A DNA stretch of 64,000 bases from Posidonia oceanica (lineage: Eukaryota; Streptophyta; Magnoliopsida; Alismatales; Posidoniaceae): the NCBI GenBank assembly GCA_037176725.1, contig JAZBRS010000077.1:6758001-6822000 (forward strand), given 5' to 3'. Every line of letters begins with the position of its first letter. Within the stretch, counting starts at the first letter, position 1. The translations under genes were made by a program, and so were the position numbers. Positions 1 to 12,177 of the stretch are shown in pieces. The notes below the pieces were generated by a model. It worked only from the letters and a program-made list of their open reading frames with translations, searched no databases and was not told where the DNA came from.

Positions 1-1587
1 GAGTCGCCTGTCCTCTGGGCGACAGAGCACGTCGCCAGCTTGAGTGGCAGCGGCATGGATCGCTAGCGAGAGCGGTGACAGGGCCCTCTGCAGGCTGCCT
101 CAAACAGTCAACTTCATTGCCTCTAAAATGGCTTGCAAACATTGTGAAATACGAAATAAAATAAATGGAAATAGAGATATCACATCCAGGATTAAGATCA
201 TACAAACGGCATGTGAAAAGGATGCTGGAGCCATGAGATACGCTGGCTCAAAGTCCGGCCAAGGGACTGCCTGAACCACAGGCTGAGTCACCGCTTAGAA
301 CAGCGACGAACCTGGCAATCTAGAGGCCGAACTTCATCGTCAAACCTCGCGCCTCCAGTGATGCAAATCAAGCAACTAAATACATGGAAGTAAAGAGCAT
401 ACATTCACGAGTAAAGGCATATAGATAACATGCAAAATGGTCGCCTGAGCCACGAGATACACCGGCTCAAACTCCGACCGGCGACAATTCTGGTGGTGAA
501 CTTCGACATCAAACCGCGCGACGCCGGCGTCACGAAACAAGCCACCATTGATCGGGGAAGCATCATGGCATTCGCACGATCACATCCACACTCTTAGTGT
601 GGGAGCCAACCTTGGGGGAGGCCGGCAGACCACGAGACGCCACCATGGCACTTGGAGAGGGCCAATGGAGCTTAAGGGTGATCTGAGGAAGGAGGAGGGG
701 TGATTTCTCACCTGTGCGGGGGCACAATGTGCCCCCCGACGCAACTCACCGGCGGACGGTGCTGTGGAGGTTGCAGCGGCACGGGAGGCAGCGGCGGCAG
801 CTTGACAAGGTCGGTCTGCACTTGGGGACATCCAGCAGTGCTTCCCGGTGCTCGGGGAAGGAGGTCGCAGCGTCTGATGGGCGGAACGGCGTTGCCAGCC
901 AGAGATGGGAGGGCTCACCGAAGACGGAGAAGATGGCAGCGCAAGGAAGCCGTGGGGATGCTTGGAGGCTCGGGGAGGCCTGCTGGAGCTAGTGTGGGTG
1001 TTCAGGGATCGCTCGAGGGGCGTGGGAGGGTTTGGTTAACTCAGGGTCTCTCGGAAATGGCCATCGACGTGAATGGGTGGTGGGTTGCTTGGTTTTGTTC
1101 GGCCAAGCTGCAGGAAGGACGGTGGCAGGGCAAGGCATGCACGGGAGAGCATGGCAGGGCGTGGCCTAGTGGGGTGTCAGAGGCATGGGCAAGCTCTGGC
1201 AAGGGGATGGCGTGCACGGCAATGGAAGATGGCATGGGTGTAGGGTGGCGGGAGGCAACTTGCGTGGGAGAAGAGTTTAACAGGTGAGTCACCTCTCTGC
1301 ATGGCAACAACGTTAATCGCCGCTGTGAGTGGCGACAGACCCAGTCGCCGCTGAGATAGGCGACCAGGGCCTCTTGACTCAACAGGGCCTATTCCAGGGC
1401 TTAACGGGCTGCTAATGGGCCTGGGCTTGTGGAGGCTAGTGGTGTGAAGGTTTCTGGTAAGTTTGGAGGGTTTTGGGTTGGTTTTGGGGTTTTGGTCTAG
1501 GTTAGGGTTTGAGGTGGGGTCTACCGCCTTCGAGCATGCTCCTTCAAATGAAATCCACCGACAGGGCGTCAAATTGGAGTGTCTACA
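1..1587 (-). repeat. 3' LTR of element A (partial; starts before the window)
   Basis: Base 1 aligns with about base 14024 of the other LTR of A, and the two stay alignable to the end GTGTCTACA at 1587, which is followed at once by the polypurine tract. The missing part (about 0.84 kb) holds U5. By eye the pair differs at roughly one base in ten, plus an indel of about 60 bp near 600/14630, so A is much older than element E. It contains paired inverted repeats of the GTCGCC...GGCGAC type near 1-60 and 1317-1365. Confidence 0.85.
711..712 (-). promoter_or_regulatory. Candidate 5' splice donor in the 3' LTR of A
   Basis: Minus-strand CACAG|GTGAGA; the last exon base would be 712 and the first intron base 711. 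It is the counterpart of the site at 14795 in the other LTR. It is read from sequence only. Confidence 0.4.
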
Positions 1588-1605
1588 GATGCCCCTCCCT
1601 GAGCG
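1588..1605 (-). other. Polypurine tract of element A
   Basis: The minus strand reads AGGGAGGGGCATC directly against the LTR start TGTAGACAC. The same tract borders the LTRs ending at 26393, 35469 and 41955. It would prime plus-strand DNA synthesis. Confidence 0.75.
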
Positions 1606-1914
1606 AGGTCAAGCATAGTGAGACCGTAGCTCAAGGTTGACAAGACACCCCTCCTAACGCCGGTGGGAGGCCAGTATTACTGTTGGCGTGAGTCACTTAT
1701 TTGGCAGATACACCGGAAATCGTGATTCACTGCCTTAGTGCAAATGCTGATGCGGATGTGATGCTTACGCTAATGCTCCTTGCCCTGTACTCCGCTGGGG
1801 AACGCAGGCGATGCATGCGTGTGTTGATGTTGTGGGTGATGCAATGCTGAGGGTCGCTGGGCAGTGTTGGGAAAGCCAGACGACGATGCGGGTCACTGAG
1901 CTACCCGGCTCTAG

Positions 1915-2700
1915 GTGACAGTGCTGTGTGCTGAGCGGTGTACGGCTCTAGCACAAGGGTGCCATTTGCTGAGCTATCCTCTAAGCGAAGGTGATGCAGA
2001 TGCTGTGTATGAGATGCTAGGGTTGTGCATGCAATATCGAGCACGTAATGCCAAGGAAGCGATCCTGGCCATGCACTACCGCAGGTGTCATCTTAAGACG
2101 GCAGGCTGTAGAGAGCTGCGGGTGCTGAAGATTCCACCTTGAGCAATACGTGGAACTAGGGGTTCGATTCCTAGGCACGCAATGCCAGGGAATGCAGAAT
2201 GCGGGAGTTGGTGTGATGACTACACGGAGTATAACAGTGCAATGAGAATGCAGTGTAATATAATGTAATACGATACAATGTGATGCAAATGCGGCAGAGT
2301 ATAGTGTATATACTACGTGGAGCATGTGATGCCAAGAAAGCGATCCTTGCCGTGCACTACCGTGGGTGTCATCCTAAGCCGGCAGACTACAAGGAGATGT
2401 GGGTACTAAGGACGCTACCTTGAGCAACATGTGGGACCAAGGGTTCGATTTCTAAGCACGCAATGCCGGAGTGAGGTGAAAATGCAATGTGAATGTGCGA
2501 TGTTATGCATTATAATGCAGCGTGATGCGATGTCAGGCACACGATACCGAGAAGACGATCCTAGCCGCGCACTACCGCAGCTGTCATCCTAAGCAGGCAA
2601 ACTACGTAGAGTTGCGGGTGCCGAGGACGCTACCTTAAGCAATACGCGAACCAGGGGTTCAAATTCTAAGCGCACAATGCCCAGGTGATGTGAAAATGCG
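1915..2700. repeat. Tandem repeat in the 3' region of A, about three diverged units
   Basis: Three diverged units (about 2040-2175, 2330-2465, 2530-2680) share a block beginning near CGATCC, a middle part with GTGTCAT, and an end resembling GGTTCGATTCCTAGGCAC. The end resembles a tRNA B-box, but there is no tRNA fold around it. A preceding block near 1925-1990 (TGAGC-GGTGTACG-GCTC) recurs twice in element F at 26650-26790, so this region is shared between elements. Confidence 0.6.
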
Positions 2701-2820
2701 ATGCAAGTGATGACTCTACTGGACGCATGCAAGGTACGTGATGGCATGTAATTAAATACTGTGATATGCAACAGAATGTAATGTAATGAGACACTATATG
2801 ACAAAATGCAAGGCTAAAGG

Positions 2821-3390
2821 GCATGATAAGTTAACGGACTCATCACCAGATAGTTAGGGATTATCAACCCTATGAGGAGTTAACGGACTCATCGCCGGAT
2901 AGTTAGGGCTATCAACCATATGAGGAGTTAACGGACTCATCGCCGGATAGTTAGGGATATCAACCCTATGAGGCTGAGATGATACCAGAGGGCAGGAAAG
3001 ATGCCCTTGGTATCGAGGGCGATGACAGACCAGTGAGTCTGTCAGGCAAGAGGGGTGATGACAAGTCGGATGACTTGTAACCACGGATGTGAATGCAACG
3101 GGAATACCACTCCCGAACGTGCGGCAGAGGTCCGTAGACGCTCCCGTAACAGTTAAGGATGTCAGCTTGGATGCAGATGGGAATGTGATACCACAAGGCT
3201 GCTGAAAAGATGCCCTTGGTATCGGATGGAAGATACCAAGGGACAGCTGAAGCGCCCTTGGCATCGAGATGCATGATGGAGACAAAACTAACGTGCTTGC
3301 CAACTGAGTAGTTATAGGTACCAGCCTGTTGCAGACATTTTGTCAGACGTCAACCGAGCAGTTAGGGCTGCCAGCCCGATGTAGGGATGA
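2821..3390 (-). repeat. Mini-hairpin array in the 3' region of A
   Basis: Repeated modules form short stems with related loops: GAGT-TAACGG-ACTC, GATAG-TTAGGG-CTATC, GCAG-TTAGGG-CTGC. Longer hairpins are interleaved with arms like GATACCA...TGGTATC (2981-3014, 3187-3223, 3232-3265). The same module types appear in elements E and F. Confidence 0.65.
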
Positions 3391-4986
3391 TGAAATGTAA
3401 GAGAGCTACGAGAAATGCAAGCAAAATGCAAGAAATGCAAGGATGGATGCAAGGAATGTGTGATTAATGCGAATGGAAAAGCAAGGATGCAAGAAGGAAA
3501 GTGGGGTCCTATCGTGGTGGGTGTGCAATGGTCTTAGAGCAGGCATGCGATGTAATGTCATAGGGTGACAAACGATGAACATGTCGGTCACCACGGACCA
3601 CCCAACGCGGTGGGCGGCAAAAAATGGAAAAGCACGGAGCCTTTGAGCGAGGGCTATGCAAAAAGTGCTCGTCCTTGACTTCGATTTTTGAAAATAGGGA
3701 GAAGGGGAAGATAAATTATTATGTTTATTGTATTTTTGGTGGCTTCGGATTCAAAACAGCTATTTGGCGAGAGGATGCGTCTGCACTTCCTGATTCAGGA
3801 GATTCTCGATCCTCGAGCAATGCCATGTCGTGCTGTGGTTAGTGGCTCTCATTCTCACTCTTAGTTCGGGATGAGGCCTCAACTTTGCAGTATATAGCAT
3901 TTGGCTGCATGTAGATAGCAGATGCATTGGGTGTAGCTTCGTAGCCTCCGTCTTAAATCCTTGGGGATCGACTACCGCTTTTGATGCTCTCGGATAGATT
4001 CTTCTTTTCCCCTCTTGAGTGACTAGAGTTACGTCTAGGCTGCCAGGGAAGTAGAGTTGTTGCCTGCACGAGGGATTGGAGCGTGTTGCTGCACTTGGAG
4101 GGTGGGGCCAGGTCCTCCTGATGATGTTTCCCATGCGGTTGGCAATGTGGTGCTTGCAATTGGAGGTTGAGGCGGCTTCGATGCTTGTTCGAGTCACTCC
4201 TCTCATAGGCGGCTTCTTTCTTCAACTTCTTTCTTCATTTTTCTTTTATGCCTAGTATGCATACCATGCCATTTCTTTTCTTTTTTCTCACATGATCTCA
4301 AGTCTTTTGGATATGCATTTCTTCACCCTCTTGGGGTAGCGGTCCCTGACGAGGCGTTAAGAGTTCGGTTAGTCGGCGTACAACTTCAGCCTCTGTTGTG
4401 TGTACAGGCAACCTCTGGCTATGCTCTGCTCTGCCTTGGTCCTCTCCATGTCTGGTGGACTCTCTTGGTTGGATTGATCTCGCTCTTGGAGTTTCGCGCT
4501 CAGCAAGATTCTCTGTCTGCTCTAAGTCTCACATTGTGGCCACACGCAATGAGATGGCACTGCTCGGGTGAGTACTGCCTGAGACAGTTGATGCTTGACA
4601 TCCTCTCGGCACTGCTAGTTGTTCATCCAAAGCCGGTTTTTGGATTATCCAAATTCTTATGTGTTTTGTGGGTTTTACACATGTTTTTGGGTTTTTCAAT
4701 GGTTTTGTATTTTTTAAGATTTTTGCTTTATGGAAACATAAAATCAAAAACTGGCAGCAAGGGAGAAACATGTTTTTGTTGTTTTTGCATATTCGATTTT
4801 TTTATTTTGTATTTTCTAGGATGTAGGAAAACAAGATGCGCATGCAGGAAATGAAAATGCATGCTTTTTGGTTATGATGGATTTTATAATTTTTATGGTT
4901 TTTCGATAAGGCGATAAAACGCAAAAACAAAACCAAAGAAATGAAAAGACAATGTAGGAAAAAAAAGAAGGTAAGAGGGACTTACC
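3391..4986. other. Unassigned internal sequence of element A
   Basis: There is no recognisable coding motif on either strand. The short open frames present have no family resemblance that I can see. The stretch lies between the hairpin array and a splice-donor-like site at 4986, where pol would lie in a complete element. Confidence 0.5.
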
Positions 4987-5473
4987 TATCAGCAACCTCA
5001 GGATGGAGGTGCTAGGTCTGCTCCTATGCTGCTGATGCTGCTGGGCAGGGTCCACCGGGATGATTGGCGACGCTGTAGGGTCCACTGATGGCAGTGCCGG
5101 GAGCACTAGAGCTATTGGAGCTATAGGAGATACGGACCTAGATGGTGCTGTGATCAGGTTTGTTGGTGATGTTGCCACTGCATCTCTGAGCGTCTCCCGA
5201 GCGACCTAGGAAAGGCAAGAAGAGGAGATTGCGCCGATGGGATAGGAAGGATCCACCGAGACGGAGCTAGACTCAAAGAGGACAGGTGTGAGGGAGAAGA
5301 CCCCCGAGGTTCCGACATCTTCGAAGCCTGCGGGCTCAGAAGAGGAAGGGTCGGCTACACTAGGGTGTGCGAGTGCTGGTGTAGGTGCGTGTGCAGGTGT
5401 TGGTGTAGGTGCTACCTCCTACGCGACAACGCTAATGATCTTTTGATCGATCAGGCGCTGAACGGCATCCCGT
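4987..5473 (-). pseudogene. gag remnant of element A, downstream of solo LTR D
   Basis: This continues the gag frame interrupted by solo LTR D. The few codons next to the junction match E gag where it reads IQDLIESGTIVI, followed by a proline/serine/alanine-rich linker. An in-frame TAG is visible near 5210. It ends at a minus-strand GATAG|GTAAGT, a strong splice-donor match. A real donor there would resemble the Ogre arrangement in which an intron follows gag-pro, but no matching acceptor or pol is evident in A. Confidence 0.55.
5469..5473. repeat. Target site duplication of solo LTR D (left copy, CCCGT)
   Basis: The right copy at 10058-10062 reads CCGGT, four of five bases identical. The flanking gag sequence becomes continuous when the LTR and one copy are ignored. 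Confidence 0.7.
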
Positions 5474-6479
5474 TGTAGTGATCCCGTCAAATCGGCACGT
5501 TCATGCACGCTGCCAGAGCTCACGTGCACCAACCGATGAGAGGCCGCTGATAGCAGGTGGATTCGAGGAAGGAAACTCGACTCAAAAATACCAGAAAAGG
5601 GCGGAAAACAAAGATAAAGCAAGTTCGGAGTCGCCACCTAGTCTATTAAATCAGAAGACGAGGAAAATCGAGGAAAAGCATGAAAACATGCAAATGGGTG
5701 CAATGCTATGCAAAAATAAATGACTCGTGCCTAAGATAAGGGCATAATGGTTATTGTAGGCCAAGAGAAAGGGTAAGGACTCCTGTTATGCACGGGGAAG
5801 GTGTTAGGCACCCCCGATACACCCGGAATCGGTCTTTCTAGGCTTCTTGCTCGCATATGCCGGAATGTCGACAATTGCTTGCCTTTACTGTACTCCTGAG
5901 GGACAAGGGATGCTATGCCATGCTATGAATGCTTAATTACATGCTCAAATGTATGCTCAAGATGCCATGATGTGTGATGGAAATTAAACATGCAGTTTAT
6001 ATGCTTAGTAGCACTGCCATTGTTCTGAACCCAGCATGCCCTGATTCATAAGAATTCCAGACAGTAAGCATCACTGCCCTAGATGCAATGCAGGCGAGAA
6101 ATCAAAATGACGAATAAAACCATGCAATGTGAATAACGACATGCAAAGGGAAACAAAACAGAAACAGAAAACCATACAATGCAAGGATGCGGCAAGCAAA
6201 GGGAAACGAGGTAGAGGCGATAAAGCCTAATCTACATGCTCGAGAAAACAGATCAAGAAAACAATGTATGCAATGCAAGTTATAAAGCAATGAATGATAT
6301 GTAGTGACTCAAATGGGCATAACTTGATGATCTGATGCCTAATCTGAATAAACTTATGTTGGAATGAAAGATCATTCAACCAAAAAGATCTAGATGATTA
6401 GATCATGAAGATCCAATAGTCTGATCAAAAGTTATTCAGAGATCAAGCCAGATAGATCAAGGACTAGATGAAACCCATT

Positions 6480-8230
6480 GATGCAATAGAGGTCAAATTG
6501 GGGGTCTAAATGCAATATGCCCATGTATGCATGCAATGCAATAAGGTTCTACATGTAATGAAACCAATGATGCTAGGAAAAGTGCAAGGGACAACATGCA
6601 ATGTCATGAAAGTGCAATGCATGCAACAGTTCAAATATTGGACCTAAATGCAATATAGTAAAATGTCATACCTAATTGCAATGTCATGAAAAAGATGCAA
6701 TGCAATATAGTTAAAGTGCGATAAAAACTAATGATACAATATAGTAAACAAGCAGGGGCAAAATGCAACATCAGTTAAAAGAATGCATGCAACAGTTTAA
6801 AGATTGGACTAACATGCAATAAAAGTAAACCGTTGGATTTAATTGCAATGTCATGAGAAAGATGCAATGCAATATAATTAAAGTGCGATAAAAAACTAAT
6901 GATGCAATATAGTAAACAAGTAGGGGCAAAATGCAACATCAGTTAAAAGAATGCATGCAACAGTTTAAAGACTGGACTTACATGTAATAAAAATAGACTG
7001 TTAGATTTATATGCAATGCAAAATAAATGTCAAAGCATGCAACAGTTTAAAATTTGGACTAACATGCAATAAAAGTAAACTGTTGGATTTAAATACAATG
7101 CAGAATAAATATGAATGCATGTAACAGTTTAAAATTTGGACTAACATGCAATTAAAATAAACTGTTGGACTTAATTGCAATGCAGAATACATGTGAAAGC
7201 ATGCAACAGTTTAAAATTAGGACTTACATGCAATAAAAATAAACTGTTGGATTTAAATGCAATGCAGAATAAATATGAATGCATGCAATAGTTTAAAATT
7301 TGGACTAACATGCAATTAAAATAAACTGTTGGACTTAATTGCAATGCATAATAAATGTGAAAGCATGCAACAGTTTAAAATTAGGACTTACATGCAATAA
7401 AAATAAACTGTTGGATTTAATTGCAATGCAGAATAACTATGAATGCATGCAACAGTTTAAAATTAGGACTTACATACAATAAAAATAAACTGTTAGATTT
7501 AATTTCAATGCAATATGGTTCATAAATGAAATTAAATGAAAATTGAATGCATGCTGGACCTACATGCAAATAATCTAGACTGTAGGGTTTAAATGCAATG
7601 CAATAATGTTTTAAAATCAAATCAAATCAAATGCAATGCATACTGGACCTATATGCAAATAAACTAAGATGCTATATTTAAATGCAACGCAATATAGTTT
7701 TAAAATCAAATTAAATGAAATGCAATGCATGCTGGATCTATATGCAAATAAACTAAGATGCAGGACTTAAAGGTAATGCAATATAGTTTTAAAATCAAAT
7801 TAAATGGAATGCAATGCATACTGGACCTACATGCAAATAAACTAGATGCAGGATTTAAATGCAATGCAATATGGTTTTAAATTCAAATTAAATTAAATGC
7901 AATGCATACTGGACCTACATGCAAATAAACTAAGATGCAGGATTTAAATGCAATGCAATATGGTTTTAAAATCAAATTAAATGAAAATCAAATGCATGCT
8001 GGACCTACATGCAAATAAACTAAATGCAGGACTTAAAGGTAATGCAGTAAGGTTTTTAAAAGAAATTAAATGAAAACTAAATGAACGCTGGACCTACATG
8101 CAAATAAACTAAATGCAGGACCTAATTGTAATGCAGTATGGTTCTTAAATGAAATTAAATGAAAACTAAATGAATGTTGGACCTACATGCAAATAAACTA
8201 AATGCAGGACCTAATTGTAATGTAGTAAGG
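6480..8230. repeat. AT-rich tandem array inside LTR D
   Basis: Units of roughly 80-85 bp are built around ATGCAATGCA and AACAGTTTAAA (6990-7500), then change to a related unit around TGGACCTACATGCAAATAAA (7550-8230). No long open frame is present. A weaker relative of this sequence lies in the LTRs of E (38100-38760). Confidence 0.75.
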
Positions 8231-8872
8231 TTTAAAAATCAAAAAATTAAATAACTTAAATGCATAGTAACTCTCAAATGGCCGGCGAGGAGTCTACTGG
8301 AGATAGAGACCGGTGGCTCGCTGGAGGTGTGCTCTAGCCTCGGAGACGGCGGAGCAAACTCGGGGAAGGTCCGACGATGCTCTACAGGCAGAGAAACGGC
8401 AGGCACAGGCACGATAGAGGACGCAGTCGGTCGCCAGAGGTGCATCGAGCGTTGCCGGAACTGGAGGAGACGTCGGCTGCGGCGAACCAAAGGGTCGCTG
8501 GCCAAGAGGAAGGGCCAGGAAGCAAGAGGAGGGGATTCTGAGGGTGAGGGAGGCCTCACCGGGCCGTGACGGCGCGCGGGACACTCCCCCAACGTCGGTG
8601 GGTCACGACAATTGTCGCTCCGACCGACGGCAGTGCTAGAGGCCACGGCAGAGCACAAGCAGTACCTGGACGAGTCACTCAACATCCGGAGGAGGCTCGG
8701 GAGAGATCCAGAGGGGCAAAGGCTCCTATCGTGGTGAGTTGCAGTCACTGTCGTCGGTCGTTGCCGGAGAAGAAGAAGAAGAGGGTGAGAGTGGAGATGG
8801 GACAGGACGACGTGACGCACACAAAAAGGGGGGCAAGGCGAAGCTCTGGGAGGTGTTTGTTACCTGAGTTCG

Positions 8873-8874
8873 TG
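8873..8874 (-). promoter_or_regulatory. Candidate 5' splice donor in LTR D
   Basis: Minus-strand TCAG|GTAACA at the end of the GC-rich block, 1.18 kb after the LTR 5' end. It is comparable in position to the sites in LTRs A, B/F and H. Confidence 0.35.
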
Positions 8875-10057
8875 CACGGAGGAGGCTGCTGACGTCAAGC
8901 GTTCACTGCCAGCGTCGTTCCATGCAGCGGTGAGGTTTGAGGTAGCGGCGGAGTGCGGGCGGAGCTCAGACGCACTCGATGTGAGTTCTCCCACTCTCTT
9001 AACTTAGTGAATTCTCCTCTCTCCCTCTGAATTCTTCTCTCAGTGTTTTGGGTTCTCTCTGTGAATTTCTCTGAATTCTCTCCTCCTTCTCTCACTATGG
9101 CTCTCTCTCTGTGTGTGGGTTCCTCCGATGGGTTTGGTTGGTTGCGTCGGGTTGGAGGGAGAAGTGAGTGAGGAGGTGTTGGGAGTTGGTTGCAGTTTTT
9201 TGTGGGGAGTGTTGGGTTGCCGTGTCGGGTGTTGGGTTGCAGTTGCTGTGTGTAGTGAATTGGGCTGAAGAAGTAGGGTGAAGTGCTGCTGTGTGTTGCT
9301 ATGTGTTGCTGTGTTTTGTTCGCCGGCCACCCAAGTGGGAAGGGAGGTGCAGAGGATGGAAGGAGCTGGTCGCCGGTGGCAGGGAAGTAAATGGGATGGC
9401 TGGAGATGTAAGTGAGGAGTGAACGGCAAACAGGGTCAAGTGACCGGCGAGGTGTGGCTGTGTCAGGCTGGAGAGGATGGGGAGTTAGTGTGGTGCGATG
9501 AGTAGTAAGTGAGGGAGTGGCAGTAAAGGTGAGAGGGAGTGGCCGGTGATGGGTTGTAGTTGGGTTGTGTTGGTGCAAGGGAGTCAGGGGGAAGGAGAAA
9601 GGAGTGAGGAGGAGGTGTTGGGCTGAAGAAGGGGGCCTGTGTTGTGGGCCTGGTGTGAAAAGAAAAAAAAAGAAAAAAAAAGAAAAGGGAGAATGGGCTG
9701 TTGTGAGTGGGTTGAAGGTGTGTGAAAAAAAGAAAAAAAGGAGAATGGGCTGGGCTGAATTGTTTGGAAAATGGGTTTTATTGGTGGGTGAAGAGAGAAA
9801 GGAGAATGGGCTTGGGTTGTAGGCTTGGGAGTGTTTGATTGGTGTGGAGTGAAGAAAAAAGAAAAAAAGGGGAGATTGGGCTTGGACATAGTGGTGTGGA
9901 GTGAAGAGAAAAGAAGAAAAAGGAGAGAATGGGCTTGGGCCTGTGTTTGGAGGTGGGCTTTTGTGTGGTTTTGGGAGTGGGTTTTTGTGTAGGCTGAATT
10001 GGGCCTATTTCTCCGGAGAAAACCACCAACACAAGGGTCAAAAATGGGGTGTCTACA

Positions 10058-12177
10058 CCGGTAAAGTGAGGCAGTCATCCGTCGAGTGCCTCGTGGCCCG
10101 ATGGAAACTGTAGAACTGATCCGTGTTATGCCACCGCGGAGGGAGATTCGGTGACGGACGAACAGTCGGGAGTCTCAGGAGTGACTCAACCTAGGGAAAG
10201 ATGACACTCAAAGGCTCGGCCAGAGGAGTGTAATCGCAATCGGCACGACGAGGTCGTCTTTGCTCCTGTTGGAGTCCTTGCCGGGCCGGTGCGACGTAAT
10301 GCACTGGCTCGATGGTGGCGATGTGTGCAATGTGTGCAAGACTATGTGCGTAATCTAGCGGAGTAGAGTCTGGCTGACTCACTGCATAGGCAGGCTCAGA
10401 GGGAGAATCGATGTATGCGATGGCGTGCCGCTCGGGGTAGCCAGGAGTGTAGTCACTACTGTTGTTGCTGCGGCGGCGGTTGCTGCTGCTGGAGAGGTTG
10501 TTGGCCTGCCTAGCCATTGCAGAGAGTGCAGGGAAATTCCTACTTCGAAGTGAGCTTTCCACGCGAGCGCCAACTCTAATTAGCGATGCATAACTAGTGA
10601 CTGGCTAGATGAACACCAGGGCTCTAGTCACTGGCTGCGCCCCCTTGATGATCATTTTGATAGATTCCTCGTCGGAGGGTCTATCTCTGACCTGGGCGGC
10701 TAGGGAACGCCAACGACCGACATACTCCCCGAATGGCTCGTGGGGCCTCCACCGGATGGTGACAATATCCTCTCGCTTGGGGATCAAGTCGAGGTTGAAG
10801 GAGTATTGCTCAACAAACACCTGGGAAAGATCCTTCCAAGTCTGGATTGCGGCCATGTCAAGGGAAGTGAACCACTTAAGCGCGGGGCCAGTCAAACTCT
10901 TCTAGAATAGAAGGATCAGGAGCCTTTCATCAGTCTGAAGCTGAGCAAGGTCTCCATAGTATGCCCTCAGATGCGAGATGGGGCAGCCTTTACCGTTGTA
11001 CTTTTCGAATTCCGGGATATGGAATTTCGAGGAGAGTATGGCCTTTAGGAAGTGGCAGAGGTCCCAGAATTGGTAGGACTGGCGGTCCGTGCCTTGTACT
11101 TGACGAAGTGCTCTTTCTAAATCACCCATCTTAACAAAGAGGACATTAGAAACTACTGTTGGTGATGATTGTGCAGCTAAGGCAGGGACAACGTATGTTG
11201 TATGGGTCGCGCAAAAGCGCTCCTCCGAATCCACCATCACACCACCTGGTGTCAAGGTGTAAGGGCCAGCATACCCATGCAGGGGTGAGAAGTGTTGTGG
11301 CATGCATGCTGAGATCTGAACCTGATGCAAATGGGGTGAATAGATAGTATGTGGTGCAGTGTAAGGTGCAGTGCACGAGAACAGCAGTTGTTGCACCGGC
11401 ATGGTCCCGGGCAACGGACTCTGAGGCTGCTGTGCTCCTGCCAATCCAAGAGACTGGCCACCAAGTGATGGAGTAGCATGCAGTGGATAGTGCTGTGTAA
11501 ATGCAGGAGGCAGATAAGGCACCCGTATCGTAGGAGCTGGGGCAATGGCAAGGGCGGAAATGTAGTGTGGTGAGCCTACAGAGTTATGGTGGGATGCATC
11601 GGAACCTCAGGGGTCGGAAGGAAAGAGTGGACAACAGTCGGGTCAAGTGCAAAAGCCATGCCTCGCAACCTCTCGGCTTGAGCCAATAGATATCGTGCTT
11701 GCGAGGTAGGGGACTCGTCGACCGACAGGCTGGGGCACAAAGGGGTGTCTGCCAAAGGGGGAACGAAAACAGAGGAGTCAACATGGGAGACCTTATGACA
11801 GAAACAGCCGTAGAGGACTGGATTCCTGATATGGGAAGGCCTTGGGAAGGAACGAAAGGTGATGCTCCTGGAGCCTGAGTCGCAGTCACCATGGTTGCTT
11901 CAGTGACAAGCTCCAGATCGACTTGGGTCTGCTCTTGTTCTAGATAAAGGGGTTGAGAGATCTCTTGCACCAAGAGGGGCGAAGAGACGACAGATGTCAA
12001 AGTGAGGGAAGGAGGGACTGAAATCGGGATCTCCTCCGATGCCAAGGAGGGAAGAGGCTCGCTGGTTTGCTGGGCCATAATGGACCACGAGCGGGTGCGA
12101 ATGGGTCTGCGGCTGAGAGCAGAGACACGAGGCCTAAGACGAGCTATTGTCGGAGGCGACGGATAGCTCGGAGACAA
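10058..12177 (-). pseudogene. gag: Decayed gag of element A
   Basis: The capsid/nucleocapsid precursor of a Tat-like element, broken. Pieces at 12177-11584, 11522-10902, 10895-10605 and 10562-10191 follow the order of E gag (52325-56971). The conserved core is plain: YQF.DLC, FEKYNGKGCPISHL, LTGPALKWFTSLDM, EPFGEYVGRWR, RDRPSDEESI (Retrotrans_gag family, from recall). The N-terminus has IRTRS..IMAQ, shared with B and E; the MAQ methionine is at 12078. Two in-frame TAG codons (10904-10902 and 10607-10605) replace CAG (Gln) codons of E, and there are frameshifts near 11550. Solo LTR D removes continuity after 10058. Confidence 0.85.

Larger units (their letters stand above)
5474..10057 (-). mobile_element. 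Solo LTR D (4.58 kb)
   Basis: On the plus strand it runs from TGTAGTGATCC to GGGGTGTCTACA, so the LTR is in minus orientation. Gag of A lies on both sides in the same frame, and a 4/5 target duplication flanks it. No internal sequence is attached, so it is a solo LTR left by LTR-LTR recombination. Inside are a U5 block with GGTGGCGACTCC (complement at 5627-5638), a conserved block at about 5771-5820, an AT-rich repeat array (6480-8230), a GC-rich block (8280-8890), a splice-donor-like site at 8873, and purine-rich sequence near the 5' end. Confidence 0.88.

Noticed and set aside
2157..2175. tRNA gene suggested by GGTTCGATTCC
   Set aside because: No cloverleaf, no A-box at the right distance and no acceptor stem; the word decays in the other two units.
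8895..9578. Minus-strand open frame of 227 codons in LTR D rich in Thr, Pro and His
   Set aside because: Low-complexity LTR sequence near the 5' end; no domain and no conservation with other LTRs.
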